A stretch of 64,000 nucleotides of DNA from Tetragonia tetragonoides (taxonomy: Eukaryota; Streptophyta; Magnoliopsida; Caryophyllales; Aizoaceae), in contig CM076148.1 in NCBI GenBank assembly GCA_038025085.1, positions 34,392,501 through 34,456,500 on the forward strand. The letters run 5' to 3'. Position numbers and translations under genes: made by a program. Shown piece after piece: positions 11,101 to 21,600 of this stretch. The stretch's first letter is position 1. Each line of letters opens with the position of its first letter. Under the pieces are notes generated by a model. That model was not told the origin of the DNA. It saw nothing but the letters and a program-made list of their open reading frames with translations, and did no database searches.

Positions 11101-12513
11101 CAAAAAAAAATATTCATTTGATTTTCGAACAAATTGATTTGTTTTCATCAATTGTTCTTGCTCATTTAACTGAGTTTCGATCATCTTTCATCTAGATCAA
11201 GCATTCAATTGATCTAATTTCGAAGAAAAAAAATAAAAAAAAAATTAGGTTTTCTAATTTCGCACACCAAGTGCTCGATGAAGTTCCTGAGTGAATTTTC
11301 ATCTTCAATTCACTCTGTTTTGACAGATTATGTTCTGTTTCTTGAAGTCTTCTATGGCTATGGCTTCGTATATTCATCATTATCACTCGGATCATCGAGT
11401 TGATTTTTCGCCGTCGATTGAGCGGTTCAATCTTCATCAAGATTTTCAGCGCTTTTCACCTTCTTGTCAAAGGTTTTGCGCTTCATTCAATCATTATCAC
11501 TCGATTTTCGAGTTCATCTTTGTCACCGTTCATCTCTTATGAGAATTGTTGTTTAACCGGTTCATCTCTTATTATCACTCGTTTCATCGAGTTCTTGTCA
11601 CCGTACTACTTCTCCTATGAGAGAATTCAATGTACGGATCATCTCCTCTTGACGTTTTGTCATCAGATTCACCAGGAAGTTCCCTGGTTTATGAAGCCTT
11701 CAATGGCTCAGTTGGTTTGGGTTGATGTAGCATCAGTTACTAGTCCTTGGTGGATGTCATCGAGTTCATCATCTGCGGTTACGGCGTCATTATCGTCGGC
11801 CACGTTGTCATCTCAACGAACTCAATCGAGGTCGTTTTCGGTTTTGGTTTGGTTCTCCATTGGTCTGGCAATCTGTTGATGCCCTAGCCTTTGGACTTTT
11901 CTTTTTTTTTTTCTCATGCAGTGAGCTCATGTTCAAAGCTGGATGCTTGGAGTGCCCACTGTGTTGTGTGTTATTGTGGCTGTTGGTTCTCAATAGTTGT
12001 CTTCAGCTTGTGTTGGTGATTTCTGTCTGTAGTTTGTATGCCGTGCGTTTCTTCATCATGGGACATGGCTATCAAGATTGATTGGTGTTCTTCAGAAAAT
12101 TTTAGGCAGGAGCATGCTTTATATTCAAATAAGCCAATTTACAGTTGGTGATTCTTTTGGTGGTTGTCAGCATGTCAAATGTCTTTGGCAAAGGTGTTTG
12201 CTTTGGGTATGTATGTGTGACCGTGATACATATCAAATTGGCTTGAGGAGCTGGAGAAAGTCAGCTCAAAGTTCGAATCCAAATGGAATTATGATGTGTT
12301 TATGTCTTGTGTACTGGATACTCATCCAGAGTACAAGAGTGCAGTTCAAGCAAGGTGATTGGCAAAGTGTTTTGGGTCTGGCATTCTTGATCAAGGCATG
12401 CTTGTTGCTATGGTGGATCAAACCGGAAAGCATGGGATATCTTGTGATTCAGAGTTTCATTGTCTCCACTCTCCAAGTTGGAGGTATTTCATACCCTCCA
12501 ACTTGAGGGGGGA

Positions 12514-12718
12514 TGTTGGAGATATGCCATGTCACTACTTAGTTTGTTACAAAGTTGTTATTAGATTTAATATATAAGTCATTAGTTCATATAATTAAAT
12601 TACCCAATTCATTCATTCATAATCAATAACGAACCTTCCATTATTTAGCCCTTTCTCTCTCTAGAATTATCCCCAATTCATTGTTGATTTTAGCTTGTTA
12701 TGATCCTGATTTTCTACA
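12514..12718 (+). repeat. 3' LTR of the non-autonomous element
   Basis: It is the same length as the 5' LTR with a single visible substitution, and is followed directly by the CATTC target-site copy. Confidence 0.92.
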
Positions 12719-12839
12719 CATTCTTTTAGAAAAAAAAGAATTTTATTTTTGTCGTATCTTAAGGTAGGTCTATTTGTATACCTATTTTACCATATTCGGA
12801 GTGGTCTATTTTCACTTTTCGAGTTTGGATTAATTTTTA

Positions 12840-14705
12840 GTGGATTTTAGACCTTTCAGGTTAGTTTTCTTAGATTTTATTATCAAACGAATTTTTCATG
12901 TACCTCACCTGTTTTTTTCATGTCCTACATCTAGACAGATTTTGAATGGAACTTACTTTTGGCTAAAACTCACTGCATGCCCCAAGGAATACGACCAGTG
13001 GCCATATTGGTTAAGGAAAAGAAGGGGAAGCAAACAGCGGAAACAGGTTATGTGCATAGGCGGATGCAAGGGGGGACGGGAGGGGACGGTCGTCACCCCT
13101 TTTTCGAAAATAAAAATCTGTGACTTTTTTTTTTTTTTAAAAAAAAAAAATAATATTTTGTAAGTGAGACTTACTGACTTAGGTCCTCAAACAAATCAGT
13201 AGACTAAAGCAAACCCATTACCTATGACATAACTCTTTCTCTCTCATCCCCTCACCATCTCAAGTTCTCAACTCTCGCAGTCTCGCCTGGCCCATCGACA
13301 GTCGAGTGAGTCGATAGTACCGGAGTACCGGACTACTGGGCTACCGCCTACCGGCGCCGGAGTTTTGGCTTGACGAGTTGACGGCGAAGCTTGACGGTGA
13401 CGGCGACGCCAAGGCTATTGCAATTCTGCAAAATTGCGAATCAATTCTTTTGTTTGTTGATGTACACCTCCTTAGTTCTTTCTCTCAATCCCTCTCTCCA
13501 TAGCTAGTATAGATTATAACTTGTGGGTTTTGAGTTAGAACTTAGAAATTGAATGAATTTGAGTAATTGGGGTTATTTGAATCAAATAAATTGAAATTAG
13601 GGTTTGAAACATAATTTATTTGATTGATTTGAGTAATATTGTGAATTGATTATTGCTCAATCATTTCCAAAATATGCTTCTAATTCTCATCATTTAGGCC
13701 GATTCTTCCTCCAATGTCCGTTACTTTGTTAAAATCAGGTTTTTTATTTAGTTGTTTCGTGATTGTTTTCTTCCGCTTTTATACTTTTGCTTTGTTGTAT
13801 TGCACCCAAAAAGGCTCAAAATAATGGTGATTTAATCTATTATTGGATTAATACCTAAATCCTGCATTCAAACATTTATCCAATGTTCTGATTAGATTCC
13901 CTCACTAGTACTCCCTAATATTTTGTCATTCAGCTCTATAAGAAATTGCAGAAAATAATACATACGATTAGGATACTTCTGTCCTCTTCACTGAGTGCTG
14001 TTAGCCAGTTACTATGAACAATATGCTATTGTTATGTGACGATACTTATTAATTTATGAGTTGAGTCCCTTTCACTATTATCGTTAATATTCTCAATCTA
14101 GTGGGACCATGAGGGAAATATTTGTGGCTAGCAATATACAAGGAAGAAGGTTGAAATGATCTGTCCCAAAATGGTGAAAAGACATCACTGATAACGGTTT
14201 GATATTGAACTTTTTATTTGGTTATTTTGTTTTTTTTTTCGTCTACCCGCATTAGTTGTAATGTGGAATTGTATGACGGTTTGATATTGAACTTTTTTTG
14301 ATCTAATATGTATCGATGATTTTTACTTGATTTTGTCACCCCATTTTCTGAATCCTGGATACACCACTGGTTATGTGTGCGTTGATTGGTGTTGTGATCT
14401 ACCATATATGGCTAACGCGCAACAATGCTATCTTTACTGGGCAGAAGGGTGATCCTCAAGCTATGATTCAGCAAATTAAGAAAATTCTGAAGTTTAGAAT
14501 TGGATGTATGAGGCCTAATAAAGTTAGAACAGGGAATGTATCACTGTTTAGCTTGTTAAGTTGAATGCAGGAATGGCTTGTGATAGAATGTTTTATGAAC
14601 CCTTCCTAGAAGGTGGCATGAACTTTTATTGCTCCGTTCTTGTTTGTATGAGTTTGTATTGACTATTTGTCCTTTTGATAATAAAGAAGCTTTTTTTTAC
14701 CCAAA
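12840..14705 (+). mobile_element. LINE (L1-type) 3' end remnant, split by a hAT element
   Basis: The left piece (to 13054) encodes HLFFSCPTSRQ...YWLRKRRGSKQRKQVMC and the right piece (from 14378) encodes ALIGVVIYHIWLTRNNAIFTG, which together resemble the zinc-finger (zf-RVT) C-terminal region of plant L1 reverse transcriptase proteins. The right piece ends in a LINE-like 3' region with AATAAAG near 14681. Removing the hAT element and one 8-bp repeat joins the two halves in frame. The RT domain itself is missing (5' truncation). Confidence 0.65.
13055..14369. mobile_element. Non-autonomous hAT element, 1.3 kb
   Basis: The 8-bp direct repeat GTTATGTG flanks it at 13047-13054 and 14370-14377. 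The ends are imperfect inverted repeats (CATAGGCGGATGCAAGG left, CAGTGGTGTATCCAGG right end complemented), the GGCGGAT-CAGG type common in plant hAT elements. No transposase ORF is present. It sits inside a LINE remnant. Confidence 0.8.
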
Positions 14706-14772
14706 AAGAAAAATCTCAAAGCCTAATGGAATTATTGTTATGTGTATTTAACTAGATACACATACCTCTCAA

Positions 14773-15055
14773 CCAACATGGGTGGTGGTCTAGTGGTTCC
14801 GAGTTTACTCCTAAGTGGTTTGGTAAGGCAAGGTCATGGGTTCGAATCCCCATTCCCCCTATGCCTTGTGTCTGCTGTCTTTTAGGAACTATACTAGCCC
14901 CTTGTTGGTGCTACATTGACGGAGCCAGTGCTTGCGCTGGTTGTTCAGCTAGTCTGATATGTTCGCTATTGAACACGAGAGTCCGAACATGATGTAGCAG
15001 GGGGTGCCTCGGTCGCCATTCACTTGCACCCTCTTTTTGACTAGCAAAAAAAAAA
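14773..15055 (+). mobile_element. tRNA-derived SINE, full length (283 bp)
   Basis: A 19-bp target-site duplication beginning AGATACACATACC flanks it at 14754-14772 and 15056-15074. The head has pol III promoter-like boxes: a box A around TGGTCTAGTGGTT and a box B GGTTCGAATCC at about 14839-14849. The tail is GACTAGC plus an A run. A second, truncated member lies at 24728-24870. Confidence 0.88.
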
Positions 15056-15106
15056 AGATACACATACCTCTCAAGAATATGAGTTGACTAAAAAAAAAAC
15101 AAGTAA

Positions 15107-15492
15107 GGGTGCATTTTTTTCCACTTATTTCTACTGATTCTAACTTATTGGTCAAGGTCCTGCTATTGATATTTACTGATTGGGTAAGGTCATATCACTT
15201 ATTTCCACTTTTTTTTTGGGCAGAAGTATTTCCACTTATTGGGTAAGGCACTGCCACTCATTTCAACTGATTCGGTAAGGATTTTTTTTGCTAATTCTGT
15301 GAGTAAGAATGTAGGTACTACAGTGATTTTCACTGATTGAGTAAGGTCATGCCACTGACCGATTGGATAAGGTTCTGCCACTGATTCTTACTTATTGATA
15401 AAATCTTGCCACTAATATTCACTAATTAAATAAACTTGCCACTAATTTGCATCCATCGAGTAAGGTCTAATAAATGAAAAAAAAAAGCACCC
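15107..15492. mobile_element. Small TIR element with an internal degenerate repeat array (copy 1)
   Basis: The ends are inverted (GGGTGCATTTTTTT...AAAAAAGCACCC). The interior is built of diverged units of roughly 30-40 bp resembling CCACTGATT...GATTGGGTAAGG. A related element lies at 27492-27787. No target-site duplication was certain. There are no ORFs of interest. Confidence 0.65.
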
Positions 15493-16890
15493 TCAAACTA
15501 ATCTAAAAGATCAAATGGATGTACATGGTTGGGTGTTTATGGGGAGCACCCAATAATTTGCCTCATTCACACAAGAAAACAAGGTTCGAAAGTTCCAAGT
15601 TTTTCTATGACAAATTTCTTAATCACCAATTAGAGTAACTTGTACAATTTCTTTACCAATTGCTGACGTCTGACGAGTAAAGCCCACTTTCGCTGGTGGA
15701 GAACGAAAATTGGGCAAAATAATGGATTAACGGCCCACAAAATAGATGCAAGTCTACCCTAACAGTGATCATAAATAGACGGCCCAAACTCAAATTTTTG
15801 TCTACCATACAGTTCACTATACCACAAGTTGATAGAAAACCAAAAATATTCCACTGAGACTTCAAAGTTTTTCTATGGCAAATTTTTAATGATGGTCTAT
15901 TGGTCTTCTTGTGCCTTCATTATTGATGGCCAGGGAAACACAAAAACTTATATGAGATCATTTTAAGACATGTTAAATTGAGTGTCAAATCTAATAGACA
16001 CTTCCATTCTCGTAGCCGAAGCAACTGCTATCAAAAACAGCCTTCGGAGGGCTTTAGATGTAGGATTTACTAATATTTTCATTCAAGGGGATAATATTTA
16101 CATTTGATTTTTACGATATTTGGGATACCATGAATTTGACCCCAAAAAAAAAAAATAATTATATAAATGTAAAAATTACGAAAAATATGGTTTCCAAAAA
16201 ATACTAATTAAAATGAGTCTGAAAAACAGAATTTTACAATGTAAATATTTATTTATTTTGTGTAAATTTTGACCACTAAAAGATTTATTGTATTTTCTCA
16301 AAAAAAATTGTAAAGATTTTATGAGATGGAAAAAATATTAATAAAGGATGTATCAAAATGAGACAATGAGTTGACTTCATTTTTCTCCTTCTTTGAGAGG
16401 GACTATCAATCACGATGAGTTGGTTTTGTCGTATTTTCATATGTTTTCAATTAAGGTCAATATTCATTCAAGGAGTTTGACGTGTTATAAAAGGGTAAAA
16501 TTCAAGTACCAAGATATCGATTAGATTCGATCGATTTAATTTAGTTCAGTTTATTTAGGTGAACAGAATAAACCCTAACAATAACTAGAATCGCTTACTA
16601 ATGCACATACATCGACAAAGCAAGTCGAACGTATATAAGTTAATTGAGAGGTAATCATTAACCAATCAGTTATCAGTTTGGAATTTGGATATAGGTCTTT
16701 AAGTAAACTCGCTTAACTTCGTGTGTGTGTCAGTGTGTGTATATATATATTATGTGTACTTTTTCCTTTTATATGTTCAATGTTGATCTTTATTCTTCAA
16801 CGACATAAATATGGAATCATTTTTCCATAAAGGGTTATTTTAGAAAGTACTACCCAGATTAGGTTGGGTTAAAAAAAATATTTTTGATGA
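15493..16890. other. Intergenic DNA with a short LINE RNase H fragment
   Basis: Most of this stretch is AT-rich and unassigned. At about 16003-16105 (+) the DNA can be read as AEATAIKNSLRRALDVGF followed by TNIFIQGDN, resembling the RNase H (RVT_3) domain at the C-terminus of plant LINEs. It is a small relic only. Confidence 0.45.
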
Positions 16891-17262
16891 GGGTGTTCAT
16901 AGGCTCGGGATTTCACGAGCCTCGATTTTTTTTTTTAAACATGCAGATATAAGTCGCTAATCCAAACAGCGTGTTTTAAGTAGCTAAGTCGTTGTCGCGG
17001 TAAGCGACTTAGGCACACAGGAGTCACTAACCTGGTTGACGACTTATGTTGATTCTCCAGCAACTAAAGAGTTGTTCCACAGCAGCGAGAAGATAATAGT
17101 CGCCATCGTCAACGGCGTTTTACCTTGCCATAAGTCGTTACTTTGGGTAGCATCTCTCCCGGGAAAGAGTCCCTACCTTGGATAGCGATTGTACCAATTG
17201 AACGAAATGAAAAAAAAAAAAAAATGTGGTTCGTGAGCTTTCGATAGCCTACGTGAACACCC
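16891..17262. mobile_element. TIR element with repeated AAGTCG motifs, 372 bp
   Basis: The ends GGGTGTTCATAGGCT and AGCCTACGTGAACACCC are imperfect inverted repeats followed inward by T and A runs. The interior repeats short motifs around AAGTCG/CTAA in both orientations. No clear target-site duplication was seen, so the family is undetermined. Confidence 0.5.
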
Positions 17263-17758
17263 TTATAGGAATTGTTTTTTAACATAGCCTAATTTAGATA
17301 TTATTCTTTAAACTAGTCTTTTTTTTTGGAAAATCGTTCGTAATATATGACTTAGAATTACTCCGTAAAACATACCAAGTTATATTGAGTGTGAGAATAT
17401 AACTCCCTAGCCACCTACCTTAAAAAAACCAAACAAATAAAAGAAAAGAAAATCAAAGGTAAGACTAAAGAGAGTAGACCTTGGCAAGGACGTACTTCCG
17501 ACGAGTTGACTTCAATTTTTTAAACCAATATGTCTGCCATACCGGAACAATAATTCCTAATGTAGTACTCTACTCATGTATGTTGCACCAACAAGGGCTA
17601 CTCATCCTTCATAAATTTTTGTCCTTGACACATCTACCATAAAATCTCATTTTGTAAACTTTTTTTTTTATGCTACAGACCTCTAAATTTTTTTAATTTA
17701 TCTCAATTACAAGCTAAAAACCAATTTATCCCGCAAAATCGATTTGTACAAAATCTTA
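17263..17758. other. AT-rich intergenic DNA, nothing assigned
   Basis: I see no ORF with protein character, RNA gene or repeat ends in this stretch. Confidence 0.3.
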
Positions 17759-18013
17759 CTCCCTCCGTCCTAAAAAAACCTGAAACTTTGTTTTTTCACG
17801 GTCTTCAAGACACCACTTTGACCGTGAATAACTACAATTATATGAATATAAAAATTATAACAATACAATTTTTTGAAAGTACTTTTAAAAATGAATCTAA
17901 CAAAAGTATTTTCATAATATGAATCTTTATATATTTTCATAAATTAATGGTCAAAGTTTGTTAAGTTTGACCTTCAAAAAGTAAATGTTCGGATTTTTTT
18001 GAGACGAATAGAG
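17759..18013. mobile_element. Stowaway MITE, 255 bp
   Basis: It begins CTCCCTCCGTCCTAAAA and ends TTTGAGACGAATAGAG, the classic Stowaway (Tc1/mariner) ends, with TA target-site copies at 17757-17758 and 18014-18015. The right end is diverged. Confidence 0.85.
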
Positions 18014-19312
18014 TATTTTTTAGCTTTGTCACAATAAAAATGATTAGAAATTTTAATAGGAGATTTTTCTTTTCCTGAAAACCTCTCATATAAACCTCAC
18101 ATTGGAGTTGATCTGATGTACGAATATTGGAGTTACGGTCCAACAAAAAACCATGTGAAGGTTCCTCACCTAACTCTCTCGAAAGCCCTTTTGGGCATAC
18201 TAGTACTGGTAAACATGACAGGTGTGTGAATTTAAGGGAGCTATATATCACTGCTCCCACATGATATTTGGAATACAGCTTTGCTTAGAAAGTACTCCAT
18301 GAAGCATATATTATCTCACACCCACCTTTTTCTCAATTTCCCTCCTCTTGTTGAAGATATGTTGTGATTTTCTTCTTATCACTGTTTCTTTTTGCCTTTG
18401 CAAATGTGGTAGATTTGTTCTCATTTTTGGAAAAAGAAGATTTAAAGAACCCCAAATTTGGCCCACTCAGTTTTAGGAAAAAATAAATTTTGTCCCCACC
18501 CTTTCAAGATACAATCTCAAACACCCATAATAAACAAAATATTTTGCAATCATCTGTCTTCAAATTGTCATACAACAAGTCCCACTGTAAGGCGGTTTCA
18601 TACAAGTTTTTATGATCGTCATGCACAACCTAAGTTGCAAACGCGACGAAGATGAGAGTTTTCAACGCTAGCCTTATCTCTTATCTCCTAGTGAGCCAAG
18701 AATCAATGCTTGTTACAAGAGAATCACTTACAGTGGGAATATAGTTGCTTTCATTCCCACCTGCAAAATCCCTTTGAAAGGACCTGTGTTAGAATAAAGC
18801 ACAAAGAAGAAAAAGCTTATGTCCTTTTGACACAGATTCTCAACCAAGAAGAATGCAATACCCAATTCAAATCAAATGTGAACCAGCACAAAAAATTTGA
18901 ATGCTAATGGAATAATTCTAAAGAGGATTCATAGAAAAGATTTCTGATTTTTCATATTAAGCTCATTCAAACTTCAGATAGTCTGACATTAGATAGGCAA
19001 AAACTGAGATTACAAGAGTAAAATGAGCATAGGAAAGGAAGAGCTCAATGGACTGCTATAACAGCACAGGAAAACCCAAAGAACTCTTTCATCCTTTACA
19101 AGCAAAAGCTCACCTAATCTCTTGACTCACTCTCCTTAAGCAACAAAAGTAAACTCACTCACAAAAAGAATCATAAGGACATGATTTCAAGCCCTTAAGA
19201 TCTGTGTTCAGAACTCATAGTTCATAGTTCATACTCCTATATATAAACTTATAACTTAATAATTACTAGTAGTACTAATAAATTACTGCTAATACTAGCT
19301 ACAAAATTTCTC
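18014..19312. other. Intergenic region and 3' flank of the CRF gene
   Basis: The few hundred bases next to 19313 are the likely 3' UTR of the minus-strand CRF gene. ORFs at 18458-18655 and 18710-18907 have no family character. Nothing else is assigned. Confidence 0.35.
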
Positions 19313-20329
19313 TCAAGGACAGCAAGCTGCCATACTCAGGGGTTCTTCTATCCAGGCAAGTTCCTCATTCCCCAGCTCGAAATCGAAATCAGGAAGATCG
19401 CTAGGCTCATCAGCATCAAATCCGCAAAGTTGGAGATCGTCGAATGCATCAAAATCTCCAAACAGCTCACCGAAATCATTGAAGAAGAGTGACGAATTAA
19501 GCTCCATTTGCAAGTCAAGACCTTGTCCAACTTCACCACATGGGAAATCCTCTTCGATTGAGCTCAAAACAGGCATAGTCTCCGAATCGTTAACATCACC
19601 AACCAAAATGTGGTTCTTCTCATCATCAGTAACAACATCGTTGTCATTACTGGTATTCAGCTGCGAAACAGAGGTATCAATTTCAAGCACAGAAGCTGGT
19701 GAGTTGTGAGATAAAACACTCTCAGAATCCTCAGAAACAGCAGGGTTTTGGACAGCAGAACACGAAGCGTTCTGGCTCGCATTTTGACTCGCATTGTTCT
19801 GGCTCTTTTCAGCAGCTAGAGCTTGGAACTCAAGCTTCTTATGTTCATAAGCCATTGAAGCTTCTTCAGCAGTGTTGTATGTGCCCAACCAAACCCGAAC
19901 GCCACGAATAGGGTCTCGAATCTCAGCAGCCCATTTCCCCCATTTCCTTTGCCTAACACCCCTATACTTCGAGGTAGAAGGTTTTCTCGTTGAGGGTTTT
20001 TCTAAAACCCTCCTTTTCCTTTCAGGGTTTTTGGTGCCATTGTTGCTGTCTTGGCAAGAACTTTCAGTTTCAGCAACAGCATGGTTGTTGCTCGTGCTTC
20101 CATTTGGAGATAAGGGCAAATTAATCTCCTGAATAAACCTCTTTTCTGACCCAGTTGGTCGTCTTCGCTTGTAGATTATCTCCTCATCGTCAGAGGATGA
20201 ATCAGTCAAATCGGGATCATAGCAAATAACTCGAATCTTTCTTACAGTTTTGCCACTCCCAAAACTTGGTTTTGGTTTGTTGTAGAACAATGAGTTCTGA
20301 GACAACACTGGATCCTCAAGCACTGACAT
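19313..20329 (-). CDS. ERF118: Cytokinin response factor / ERF118-like transcription factor
   Basis: This single-exon 338-residue protein has a CRF N-terminal domain ([21 protein letters not shown] at about 30-50, [11 protein letters not shown] at 63-73) and one canonical AP2/ERF domain at about 121-170 ([36 protein letters not shown]). A Ser/Asn-rich linker with a small SQNA repeat follows, then an acidic, Phe/Asp-rich C-terminus ([14 protein letters not shown]...[11 protein letters not shown]) that looks like an activation domain. Family role: nuclear GCC-box-type regulator linked to cytokinin response. The start at 20329 is the first Met before the CRF domain and lies 171 nt after the upstream ORF stop in the spliced leader. 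ERF118/CRF10 is the Arabidopsis gene I would compare; a sister CRF is possible. Confidence 0.9.
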   Translation of the reverse strand: MSVLEDPVLSQNSLFYNKPKPSFGSGKTVRKIRVICYDPDLTDSSSDDEEIIYKRRRPTGSEKRFIQEINLPLSPNGSTSNNHAVAETESSCQDSNNGTKNPERKRRVLEKPSTRKPSTSKYRGVRQRKWGKWAAEIRDPIRGVRVWLGTYNTAEEASMAYEHKKLEFQALAAEKSQNNASQNASQNASCSAVQNPAVSEDSESVLSHNSPASVLEIDTSVSQLNTSNDNDVVTDDEKNHILVGDVNDSETMPVLSSIEEDFPCGEVGQGLDLQMELNSSLFFNDFGELFGDFDAFDDLQLCGFDADEPSDLPDFDFELGNEELAWIEEPLSMAACCP

Positions 20330-20500
20330 TTTCGGTTATGTTTCGGATTTGTGAAAAAAAGGTTAAAAAACACCCAAAACCCAGAAAAGTTTTGGGTTCA
20401 AATGAGAGAAAAAAAATGGCTAAATAACAAAGATGAATAAATAATTTTCAAGGCAAGATTTTGTGATTTGCAAGGGGAAGAAGAAGAAGAAGAAGAAATC

Positions 20501-20925
20501 TCAAGTTAAAGTCTCTCTCAAGAAGAGGAAAAGGGCTAAGAATCGCTTTATGTGAAAACCCCCAAAACACTCTACTCCAGAACGAGTCCTGCAAAAACAA
20601 AACCAAAAGCCATAAACCCTAAATCTCAAAAACCCAGAATCAAAAAAAAACATAAAACCCAGAAAGAATCAGCAAAAACTAAAACATGGGTAATGAAATT
20701 AAACCAAAAATAAGAGAACCCAACATACCTCTTTGGCCTCAAACGCATCGAAACAGATGAAGAACACAGATTGGGGCTCTGCTGAGAGAAACAGCAGAGT
20801 TGTTGTTGCATATAACAGTAGTGAGCCACCAAAAACACCAAAAATGAAGAGTAATATTTCCAGAGCTTCAATGAAGGAGCCCCAATCACTACCAAATCAG
20901 ACTTTGCCGACATAAATCCGCTCAA
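20501..20925 (-). CDS. Intron-split upstream ORF in the CRF leader (conserved-peptide uORF type)
   Basis: A uORF starts at 20925 (or the second Met at 20913) and encodes a protein-like sequence (SAKSDLVVIGAPSLKLWKYY, then QQQLCCFSQQSPNLCSSSVS, then MRLRPK). A GTATGT donor lies after 20729 and a TTTTTGCAG acceptor before 20588; splicing out 20728-20589 keeps the frame and adds RTRSGVECFGGFHIKRFLAL, ending at a TGA at 20503-20501. The spliced product is about 94 residues. If the intron is retained the frame instead runs to a stop at 20626. From memory, Arabidopsis At1g68550 is one of the genes listed with a conserved-peptide uORF (CPuORF53), which fits. It would control translation of the CRF. 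Confidence 0.75.
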
Positions 20926-21600
20926 ACTCTTCCCTTTTCACCCTTGAATCCCTCACAGATTCTTCTCCAAAAACCCTTTGCTTTTCCGAGGAAAATGAGA
21001 GAGAAAGAAAGGGGGTCAGTTGATAAACCCAGTTACAAATATATAGAAAAATAAAAAGGGGGTTTTTGGGTAAGGAAAAAAAAACTATTACTTCACTACC
21101 AAAGATGAATTTTTTTTTTTTTTATAGATTAGGAATCTATGGCTATGAATCTGTCAATATAACGTGACAAACAAAGATCAGAATGAAGAGAAAAAAAACA
21201 GCACAGTAAAAATCTGGAGAGAGAGAGAAAGAGACATACATGACCAGATACAAATGAAAATGTAACAGGTTACAGCGATTGAACGGGGAATTGCAAATTT
21301 CAATGTCAAAATTTCATTACCCACAAAAAAAAAAATCTGAAAAACATTGGAATGCTCGCTATTTAATTTAATAAATTAATTAATTATAAAGAAAAATTTA
21401 ATACCTCTCGTCTGTGTCTCTGTGTCCTTTCCCTAGAGCCTCCTTCAACTCTGCTGCCGTTTGGTCTGCTTCTTCTGCTTTCTCTCTCCTCTCTCTCTTT
21501 CTTTTTCTCTCTCCTCTTCTGCTCTGCGCTCTGCCCCTTCACTTTTCCCCAAGCGGTCAAAATGCATTAAAGAGAGGTGGGCATGGTGATTAAATAGAAT
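20926..21600 (-). promoter_or_regulatory. Promoter and distal leader of the CRF gene
   Basis: This region holds long CT-rich stretches (about 21470-21520 on the plus strand) and GA-rich tracts typical of plant 5' leaders and core promoters. A TATA box is not obvious. No ORF is supported. Confidence 0.4.

Larger units (their letters stand above)
10402..12718 (+). mobile_element. Non-autonomous Copia-type LTR retrotransposon, 2.3 kb
   Basis: The element is complete: a 205-bp 5' LTR, a primer-binding site TGGTATCAGAGC immediately after it (10607 on), a 1.9-kb interior, a polypurine tract TTGAGGGGGGA (about 12503-12513), a 205-bp 3' LTR, and the 5-bp target-site duplication CATTC at 10397-10401 and 12719-12723. 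The LTRs differ at one base that I can see (AATAAAGAACC versus AATAACGAACC), so insertion was recent. The interior has no gag, protease, integrase or RT; its ORFs (for example 11400-11879, 12078-12506) match no family I recognise. It must rely on a partner element. Orientation follows PBS and PPT. Confidence 0.9.

Noticed and set aside
14830..14855. tRNA gene suggested by GGTTCGAATCC
   Set aside because: It lacks a cloverleaf and is the box B of a SINE with target-site duplication; the same applies near 24790, 43390 and 58680.
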